This document shows positions 4,686-9,834 of a DNA stretch of 9,834 nucleotides, piece after piece. The position numbers and the translations under genes were made by a program. The number at the start of each line of letters is the position of its first letter. The first letter of the stretch is position 1. Source of the stretch: Sphingomonadales bacterium UBA1936 (lineage in GTDB: Bacteria > Pseudomonadota > Alphaproteobacteria > Sphingomonadales > Sphingomonadaceae); contig DDFE01000192.1 in the NCBI GenBank assembly GCA_002336985.1, positions 1 through 9,834 of the forward strand, written 5' to 3'. The notes beneath the pieces were generated by a model. That model had not been told where the DNA came from. It worked only from the letters and a program-made list of their open reading frames with translations, and did not search any database.

Positions 4686-7190
4686 ATGGCAACGAACGAC
4701 GACCAAACACCCGAAAACCTTCCCAACGCGAACGAATATGGCGCGGACTCGATCAAGGTCCTGAAGGGGCTCGATGCGGTCCGCAAGCGTCCCGGCATGT
4801 ACATTGGCGACACCGATGACGGATCGGGCCTGCACCACATGGTGTTTGAGGTTTCGGACAACGCGATCGACGAGGCGCTGGCGGGGCATTGCGACCGCAT
4901 CCTCATCCAGCTGAACGCCGACGGATCGGTCTCGGTCGAGGACAACGGCCGTGGTATCCCGACCGGTATCCATGCCGAGGAAGGCGTGTCGGCGGCCGAA
5001 GTCATCATGACCCAGCTGCACGCGGGCGGGAAGTTCGAGAACACGTCGGACGACAATGCGTACAAGGTTTCCGGCGGCCTGCACGGCGTCGGCGTGTCCG
5101 TCGTCAACGCGCTCAGCGAGTTCCTCGACCTGAACATCTGGCGTGACGGGCAGGAGCATTACATGCGCTTTGCCTATGGCGATGCCGTCGCCCCGCTGAA
5201 GGTCGTCGGACCCGCGCCCGAGGGCAAGAAGGGCACGAAGGTCACCTTCCTGCCGTCGCCTGCGACGTTCAAGATCACGGAATTCGACTTCGAAAAGCTC
5301 GAGCACCGCTACCGCGAACTCGCGTTCCTCAATTCGGGTGTCCGCATCTTCCTGGCCGATGCCCGCCATGCCGAGCGCGTCGAGCATGAGCTCTATTACG
5401 AGGGCGGCATCGCCGCGTTCGTGAAGTACCTCGACCGCGCGAAGACCGCGCTGTTCCCGGACCCGATTTCGGTCACCGGCCAGCGCGACGACATCGGCAT
5501 CGACGTCGCGCTTGAGTGGAACGACAGCTATTACGAAAACGTCCTCGCCTTCACGAACAACATCCCGCAGCGCGATGGCGGCACGCACATGGCGGCCTTC
5601 CGCGCCGCGCTGACGCGCACGCTCAACAACTATGCCGAGAAATCGGGGTTGATGAAGAAGGAGAAGGTGACTCTCACGGGTGAGGACATGCGCGAAGGGT
5701 TGACCGCGATCGTCTCGGTCAAGCTCCCTGATCCGAAATTCTCGTCGCAGACCAAGGACAAGCTGGTCTCCTCCGAAGTGCGCCAGCCGCTCGAAAGCCT
5801 GATGTCGGACAAGATGGCCGAATGGCTGGAGGAAAACCCGGCGAACGCGCGCGCGATCGTGCAAAAGGTCATCGACGCCGCCGCCGCCCGCGAAGCGGCG
5901 AAAAAGGCGCGCGAGGCCAGTCGCAAATCGGTGATGGGCGTGGCTTCGCTGCCCGGCAAGCTCGCCGACTGCCAGGAGCGCGACCCCGCCAAGTCCGAAC
6001 TCTTCCTGGTCGAGGGTGACTCGGCAGGCGGCTCGGCGAAGCAGGGTCGCAACCGCCATTACCAGGCGATCCTGCCTCTGCGCGGCAAGATCCTGAACGT
6101 GGAACGCGCGCGCTTCGACCGGATGATCTCGTCGAAGGAAATCGGCACGCTCATCCAGGCGATGGGCACCGGCATTCTCGACGATTTCAACATCGAAAAG
6201 CTGCGCTATCACAAGATCATCATCATGACCGACGCAGACGTCGACGGGTCGCACATCCGCACGCTGCTGCTGACGTTCTTCTATCGCCATATGCGCCCGA
6301 TCATCGACGCGGGGCACCTCTTCATCGCCCAGCCGCCGCTGTACAAGGCCGCGCGCGGACGCAGCGAAGTCTATTTGAAGGACGATGCGGCGATGGACGA
6401 GTTCCTCGTCGAGGCCGGTGTCTCAACGTCGCGGCTCGAAGGGCCGCAGGGCGCGCGCACCGGTGCGGACCTGCGGACGCTGGTCGACCACGCCCGCCGC
6501 ATGCGCAGCCTGATGCGCTACGTGCCGCGCCGCTATGATCCGGCGATCGTCGAGGGGCTGGCGCTCGTCGGCGCACTAGATCCAGCACTGCGCGATGACC
6601 AGCGCGCGGGCGCCCTTGACCTAGCGGCGGCATGGATGGGGCGTGCCGATCCGGAAGGGCAGTGGAGCGCGAGCATCGGCGCCGACGGCGACTATATCCT
6701 GCGTCGCCTGTGGCGCGGGGTGACCGACCATAACATTATCGACGCGTCATTCCTGCTGAGCCAGGAGGCCCGCCGCCTGCACACGCTGGTCGCCGAACAG
6801 GCGGAGTCCTATGCCGACGTCGCGCGGCTGGTATCGGCGCCCAAGGCACAGGCCGAGGTCGTCGAGGAAACGACCGAGGACGGGGAGGAGCCGGTCGCGG
6901 TCGACCCCAAGGGTGCGCTCGTCTCGCGTCCCTCCGACCTGCTCGATGCCATCCTGACGCTCGGACGCAAGGGACTGAAGTTCCAGCGTTACAAGGGCCT
7001 CGGCGAAATGAACGCCGACCAGCTCTGGGAAACGACGCTGGACCCCGAAGCCCGCTCGATGCTTCGCGTCGAGGCGCTCCAAGCGGATACGGCGGACGAG
7101 ATCTTCACGCGCCTGATGGGCGACGTCGTCGAACCGCGCCGCGAGTTCATCCAGGAGAATGCGCTGAGTGTCGCGAACCTCGACGTCTGA
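4686..7190 (+). CDS. gyrB: DNA gyrase subunit B
   Basis: The 834-residue ATPase subunit of DNA gyrase, which with GyrA (not in the window) introduces negative supercoils using ATP. In order: the GHKL ATPase domain with FEVSDNAIDEAL (catalytic E55, Mg/ATP-binding N59), GRGIP, and GGKFENTSDD followed by YKVSGGLHGVGVSVVNALS; the transducer domain with QTKDKLVSSEV; the TOPRIM domain with EGDSAGGSAKQGR (E443) and TDADVDGSH (D516, D518, D520 for Mg); and the C-terminal KGLGEMNADQLWETTLDPE. About 200 residues between TOPRIM and that tail form the gyrase insert seen in Gram-negative GyrB, rich here in Ala and acidic residues. The start at 4686 was preferred over an upstream ATG at 4647 because the probable promoter lies between them and because GyrB conservation begins at NEYGADSIKVLKGLDAVRKRPGMYIG. 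The quinolone-linked TOPRIM segment looks ordinary. The next gene begins 9 nt after the stop. Confidence 0.98.
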   Translation: MATNDDQTPENLPNANEYGADSIKVLKGLDAVRKRPGMYIGDTDDGSGLHHMVFEVSDNAIDEALAGHCDRILIQLNADGSVSVEDNGRGIPTGIHAEEGVSAAEVIMTQLHAGGKFENTSDDNAYKVSGGLHGVGVSVVNALSEFLDLNIWRDGQEHYMRFAYGDAVAPLKVVGPAPEGKKGTKVTFLPSPATFKITEFDFEKLEHRYRELAFLNSGVRIFLADARHAERVEHELYYEGGIAAFVKYLDRAKTALFPDPISVTGQRDDIGIDVALEWNDSYYENVLAFTNNIPQRDGGTHMAAFRAALTRTLNNYAEKSGLMKKEKVTLTGEDMREGLTAIVSVKLPDPKFSSQTKDKLVSSEVRQPLESLMSDKMAEWLEENPANARAIVQKVIDAAAAREAAKKAREASRKSVMGVASLPGKLADCQERDPAKSELFLVEGDSAGGSAKQGRNRHYQAILPLRGKILNVERARFDRMISSKEIGTLIQAMGTGILDDFNIEKLRYHKIIIMTDADVDGSHIRTLLLTFFYRHMRPIIDAGHLFIAQPPLYKAARGRSEVYLKDDAAMDEFLVEAGVSTSRLEGPQGARTGADLRTLVDHARRMRSLMRYVPRRYDPAIVEGLALVGALDPALRDDQRAGALDLAAAWMGRADPEGQWSASIGADGDYILRRLWRGVTDHNIIDASFLLSQEARRLHTLVAEQAESYADVARLVSAPKAQAEVVEETTEDGEEPVAVDPKGALVSRPSDLLDAILTLGRKGLKFQRYKGLGEMNADQLWETTLDPEARSMLRVEALQADTADEIFTRLMGDVVEPRREFIQENALSVANLDV

Positions 7191-7199
7191 TCGCTGCCG

Positions 7200-7598
7200 A
7201 TGAGCGACGTCCGCCGCGCCACCTGTGCCTGCGGGCAACTCGCGATCGAGTGCGCGGGCGATCCGGTGCGGATTTCGGTTTGTCATTGCCTCAACTGCCA
7301 GAAGCGGTCGGGCAGCTCATTCGCGGCGCAGGCGCGATTTCCGGAGGATCGGGTCACCATCACGGGCAACGCCAAACAATGGTCGAAAGCCGGCGATGAA
7401 GGCGGTGTGGCGGTCTTCAATTTCTGTCCTGAGTGCGGATCGACGGTGTTCTATCGCGCGGTTGCACAGCCCGAACTGGTCGCGGTGGCGATCGGAGCGT
7501 TTGCCGAACCGGCGTTTCCGCAGCCCGATTACTCGGTCTATGAGAGCCGCAAGCACGCATGGGTCGAAATCGTCGGCGACGGGATAGACCGGTTCTGA
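7200..7598 (+). CDS. GFA/CENP-V family zinc protein
   Basis: A 132-residue protein of the GFA (glutathione-dependent formaldehyde-activating enzyme-like / CENP-V) family. The zinc-binding cysteines are all present: CAC (C9, C11), CHCLNC (C28, C30, C33) and CPEC (C76, C79), with the usual GSTVFYR after the last pair. The prototype, Gfa of Paracoccus, was proposed to speed formation of S-hydroxymethylglutathione, but most family members, including this one, have no proven reaction. The ATG is 9 nt after the gyrB stop with no clear ribosome binding site of its own, so it is probably translated by coupling on the gyrB transcript. A 40-nt gap follows before ruvB. The family is certain; the biochemical role is open and there is no functional link to gyrase in the sequence. 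Confidence 0.88.
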   Translation: MSDVRRATCACGQLAIECAGDPVRISVCHCLNCQKRSGSSFAAQARFPEDRVTITGNAKQWSKAGDEGGVAVFNFCPECGSTVFYRAVAQPELVAVAIGAFAEPAFPQPDYSVYESRKHAWVEIVGDGIDRF

Positions 7599-7610
7599 CG
7601 GCTGGGGGAT

Positions 7611-7638
7611 TTGTCCTACGCCGGTTGCGCGCTACAGC
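7611..7638 (+). promoter_or_regulatory. Possible ruvB promoter with CTACAG box
   Basis: TTGTCC (7611-7616), a 16-nt spacer, then TACAGC (7633-7638) in the gap after the GFA-family gene. The expected transcription start, 7 nt on, is position 7645, which is a GTG codon in frame with ruvB. The arrangement mirrors that before gyrB. The -10 box is a modest match. Confidence 0.35.
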
Positions 7639-7644
7639 GTGACC

Positions 7645-8664
7645 GTGGCCACCAACCCCCTCACTACCGCGTCCCGCCAGCCGGAGGACATCGACGCCGC
7701 GCTGCGCCCCAAAAGCCTCGACGAGTTCGTCGGGCAGAAGGCGGCGCGCGACAACCTGCGCGTCTTCATCCAGGCGGCGAAGACGCGCGGCGATGCGCTC
7801 GACCATGTGCTGTTCTTTGGGCCGCCGGGGCTCGGCAAGACGACGCTGGCGCAGATCATCGCGCGTGAAATGGGTGTGGGGTTCCGTGCGACCTCCGGTC
7901 CGGTCATCGCCAAGTCGGGCGATCTCGCGGCACTGCTGACCAACCTCGAGGACGGCGACGTCCTGTTCATCGATGAGATCCACCGCCTTGCGCCCGCGGT
8001 CGAGGAAATCCTCTATCCCGCAATGGAGGACCGCGCGCTCGACATCATGATCGGCGAGGGGCCGTCGGCACGCTCGGTGCGGATCGACCTGCCGCGCTTT
8101 ACGCTGGTCGGCGCAACGACGCGGCAGGGCCTGCTGACCACGCCGCTTCGCGACCGGTTCGGCATTCCAGTGCGGCTGAATTTCTACACGGTCGACGAGC
8201 TGGAACGCGTCGTGACGCGGGCGGCGGGACTGCTCGACCTGCACATCGCGCCCGATGGTGCCGCAGAGGTGGCGAAACGCAGCCGGGGAACCCCGCGGAT
8301 CGCCGGACGCTTGCTGCGCCGCGTGCGCGACTTCGCCAATGTCGCCGAGGAGGCCAGCGTGACGCGCTCGGTCGCCGACGCGGCGCTCACCCGGCTGGAG
8401 GTCGATGCATTGGGCCTCGATGCGATGGACCGGCGCTACCTCCATATGATCGCGGACATCTACAGGGGCGGGCCGGTCGGCGTCGAAACACTGGCCGCCG
8501 GCCTCAGCGAGCCGCGCGACACGATCGAGGAAGTCATTGAGCCCTATCTGATCCAGCTCGGTCTCGTCGCCCGCACGGCGCGCGGGCGCTGCCTGAACGC
8601 GGGCGGGTGGAAGCATCTTGGTCTCAATCCGCCGGCGGGATCGCAGGACGGATTGTTCGAATAA
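7645..8664 (+). CDS. ruvB: Holliday junction branch migration ATPase RuvB
   Basis: RuvB is the AAA+ motor that forms hexameric rings on DNA and, with RuvA, drives branch migration of Holliday junctions before RuvC cuts them. Seen here, in residues counted from this start: the N-terminal signature ALRPKSLDEFVGQ; Walker A GPPGLGKTT (59-67); Walker B LFIDEIHRL (D110, E111); sensor 1 GATTR (156-160); the arginine-finger region LRDRFG (R169, R171); sensor 2 GTPRIAGRLLRRVRDFA; and the C-terminal winged-helix part ending IQLGLVARTARGR. The length, 339 residues, is normal. The start could be GTG 7639 (two residues longer) or GTG 7645. I prefer 7645 because a CTACAG box ends 7 nt before it, while 7639 lies almost on that box; neither has a Shine-Dalgarno. 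ruvC and ruvA are not adjacent. The gene is followed by ybgC after 50 nt. Confidence 0.96.
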   Translation: MATNPLTTASRQPEDIDAALRPKSLDEFVGQKAARDNLRVFIQAAKTRGDALDHVLFFGPPGLGKTTLAQIIAREMGVGFRATSGPVIAKSGDLAALLTNLEDGDVLFIDEIHRLAPAVEEILYPAMEDRALDIMIGEGPSARSVRIDLPRFTLVGATTRQGLLTTPLRDRFGIPVRLNFYTVDELERVVTRAAGLLDLHIAPDGAAEVAKRSRGTPRIAGRLLRRVRDFANVAEEASVTRSVADAALTRLEVDALGLDAMDRRYLHMIADIYRGGPVGVETLAAGLSEPRDTIEEVIEPYLIQLGLVARTARGRCLNAGGWKHLGLNPPAGSQDGLFE

Positions 8665-8700
8665 GGCGACGCGAGGGATTCCCTCCCCGACTCCCCCTCG

Positions 8701-8706
8701 CTAGAG
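8701..8706 (+). promoter_or_regulatory. CTAGAG box before ybgC, possible -10 element
   Basis: CTAGAG ends 8 nt before the ybgC ATG, in the 50-nt gap after ruvB, and is preceded by a C-rich tract with no convincing -35 box. It belongs to the same CTANAG set as the boxes before crtZ, gyrB and ruvB. If real, it would start a ybgC-tolQ transcript separate from ruvB. Confidence 0.27.
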
Positions 8707-8714
8707 CCTTTCCC

Positions 8715-9161
8715 ATGGTTAACGATGCCCCAGCGACCGGCCGCTTCGACGGCGTCGAGCATCGTTTCCCGGTGCGCGTCTATTTCGAGGACACCGACCT
8801 GTCGGGCGTTGTCTATCACGCGAACTACCTGCGGTTCATGGAACGCGCGCGGTCGGACATGCTGGCGTGCGTCGGCATCGATCAGCGCGGCAGTTTCGAC
8901 GGTGGCGAGGGCGTCTATGCGGTCGCCGACCTCAGCATCAAATATCGCCGCCCCGCCGGCCTTGACGATGCGATCGTCGTCGTCAGCCGCGTGACCGCAG
9001 TAGGTGCTGCCACTGCGACCATTCATCAACGAGTCATGCGCGGGGATGAAGTGCTGACCGACGCCATGGTGACGGCGGCCTTCCTGACGCGCGAAGGCCG
9101 GCCGCGCAGGCAACCAAAAGCGTGGGTCGAGGCTTTTTCGAAACTCATAGGGAGCGAATAG
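8715..9161 (+). CDS. ybgC: Tol-Pal system-associated acyl-CoA thioesterase
   Basis: A 148-residue hot-dog-fold thioesterase of the 4-hydroxybenzoyl-CoA thioesterase/YbgC family, a cytoplasmic enzyme that hydrolyses acyl-CoA thioesters. The diagnostic segment VRVYFEDTDLSGVVYHANYL carries the catalytic aspartate (D28) and the conserved histidine (H35), followed by ERARSDML, all in the usual places. The remainder (VADLSIKYRRPAGLDD, then a strand-rich part to AFLTREGRPRR) fits the fold. I chose the ATG at 8715: the open frame extends upstream to 8607, but that part overlaps the end of ruvB and encodes nothing like the family. The tolQ ATG is 5 nt after the stop, the conserved ybgC-tolQ arrangement, so both are surely on one transcript. 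The exact role of YbgC in the Tol-Pal cluster is unsettled; a link to phospholipid metabolism has been suggested. Confidence 0.95.
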   Translation: MVNDAPATGRFDGVEHRFPVRVYFEDTDLSGVVYHANYLRFMERARSDMLACVGIDQRGSFDGGEGVYAVADLSIKYRRPAGLDDAIVVVSRVTAVGAATATIHQRVMRGDEVLTDAMVTAAFLTREGRPRRQPKAWVEAFSKLIGSE

Positions 9162-9166
9162 ACCAG

Positions 9167-9834
9167 ATGTTCGAAGTTTCGACCGATCCGACGACGATGT
9201 CGCCCGTCGCGCTTTTCCTTCAGGCCGACCTGGTCGTGAAGAGCGTCATGATCCTGTTGCTGGCGGCGAGCGTCTGGACGTGGACGATCATCGTTTCCGC
9301 CTCGATGCGCATCAGCGCTGCGGCAAAGGAATCCGACGAGTTCGAGCGCAGCTTCCTGCAGGCAGAGGACGTCGAAACCTTTTCGCGCCAGCACCGTGAC
9401 AGCGATGTGCCGAGCGCCCGGGTGTTCATGGCGGGCCTTGCCGAATGGCGTCAATCGACCAAGGGCAAGATCGACCGCGAGGGGACGCGCGCCCGCCTGG
9501 CGTCGGCACTGGCTGCGGGTGTGGCGGCAGAGATCGACAGGCTTGCCGACCGGCTGAACGTACTGGCGACAGTGGGGTCGGTCGCGCCGTTCGTCGGACT
9601 GTTCGGTACCGTCTGGGGCATCATGCGCAGTTTTTCCGGCATCGCGGCGGCGCAGAACACGTCGCTCGCAGTCGTGGCCCCTGGCATCGCGGAAGCGCTG
9701 TTTGCGACCGCGCTCGGCCTGTTCGCGGCGATCCCGGCAGTCATCGCCTATAACCGTCTCTCGCACCGCTTGAACCGGCTAGAGGCCCGGCTCGGCCGGT
9801 TTGCCGATGGTTTTCATGCAACGCTCAGCCGCGA
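9167..9834 (+). CDS. tolQ: Tol-Pal system inner-membrane proton channel subunit TolQ (runs off right edge)
   Basis: TolQ belongs to the MotA/TolQ/ExbB proton-channel family. With TolR it uses the proton motive force to energise TolA, which connects to TolB-Pal for outer-membrane constriction at division and envelope integrity. About 222 residues are present of the usual ~230. Three membrane segments are visible: residues 22-43 (LVVKSVMILLLAASVWTWTI), 130-153 (LNVLATVGSVAPFVGLFGTV, then WGIM) and 169-195 (PGIAEALFATALGLFAAIPA region). T148 and T181 match the channel threonines of the family by position, and a long cytoplasmic loop lies between segments 1 and 2. The ATG follows the ybgC stop by 5 nt, and AGGGAG lies about 12 nt upstream, within the end of ybgC. 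tolR, tolA, tolB and pal would be expected past the right edge. Only the last few residues are missing. Confidence 0.96.
   Translation, partial: MFEVSTDPTTMSPVALFLQADLVVKSVMILLLAASVWTWTIIVSASMRISAAAKESDEFERSFLQAEDVETFSRQHRDSDVPSARVFMAGLAEWRQSTKGKIDREGTRARLASALAAGVAAEIDRLADRLNVLATVGSVAPFVGLFGTVWGIMRSFSGIAAAQNTSLAVVAPGIAEALFATALGLFAAIPAVIAYNRLSHRLNRLEARLGRFADGFHATLSR

Noticed and set aside
3295..4764. 489-codon plus-strand frame spanning the crtZ end, the AraC gene and the gyrB start
   Set aside because: It crosses two real genes and a promoter region and has no family features; it is a frame shadow.
4563..6317. Long open frame (584 codons) on the minus strand opposite gyrB
   Set aside because: It is the antisense shadow of gyrB, rich in Arg/His/Asp/Val as expected from GC-rich codon bias; gyrB itself has unmistakable motifs throughout.
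7417..8616. 399-codon open frame on the minus strand opposite the GFA-type gene and ruvB
   Set aside because: Low-complexity Arg-rich shadow with no recognisable domain; both plus-strand genes are certain.

Overview
The window is GC-rich, ordinary chromosomal DNA from an alphaproteobacterium, most likely a sphingomonad (Sphingomonadales). The grounds are the style of GyrB, RuvB and TolQ, a stand-alone carotenoid hydroxylase gene (crtZ), and the block ruvB-ybgC-tolQ. The species call is an inference from protein style, not from a search.

Left part (1-1009, minus strand): the first half of sucC (succinyl-CoA ligase beta subunit, TCA cycle) runs off the left edge. It is preceded on the same strand by a gene for a small lipoprotein of unknown function.

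Middle island (1029-3167): visibly more A+T-rich at its left end and unlike its surroundings. It holds the C-terminal part of an RHS/YD-repeat protein and, 4 nt after its stop codon, a tiny gene for a protein with two membrane segments that could be the cognate immunity protein. The RHS fragment keeps the conserved RHS core and a 187-residue C-terminal tip that I do not recognise. The pair is bounded on both sides by an imperfect ~80 bp inverted repeat made of two hairpins. The RHS start codon lies at the inner end of one repeat copy and the small gene's stop lies 3 nt inside the other. The RHS gene has lost its N-terminal part at this boundary. This is the most interesting part of the window.

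Right of the island: crtZ (beta-carotene 3-hydroxylase, plus strand) converges with a gene for an AraC-family regulator (minus), with only 2 nt between their stop codons. The regulator diverges from gyrB (DNA gyrase subunit B). gyrB is followed on the same strand by a GFA/CENP-V-type zinc protein gene, ruvB (Holliday-junction branch migration motor), ybgC (acyl-CoA thioesterase) and the start of tolQ (Tol-Pal envelope system), which runs off the right edge. The usual ybgC-tolQ junction is intact. ruvC and ruvA, often just upstream of ruvB, are not here.

A shared regulatory pattern stands out: four genes (crtZ, gyrB, ruvB, ybgC) have a CTANAG box 7-8 nt before the start codon I chose and lack a clear Shine-Dalgarno sequence. 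This fits leaderless or near-leaderless transcription. No tRNA, rRNA, CRISPR array, insertion sequence transposase or convincing riboswitch was seen. No stretch over 300 bases lacks a gene.
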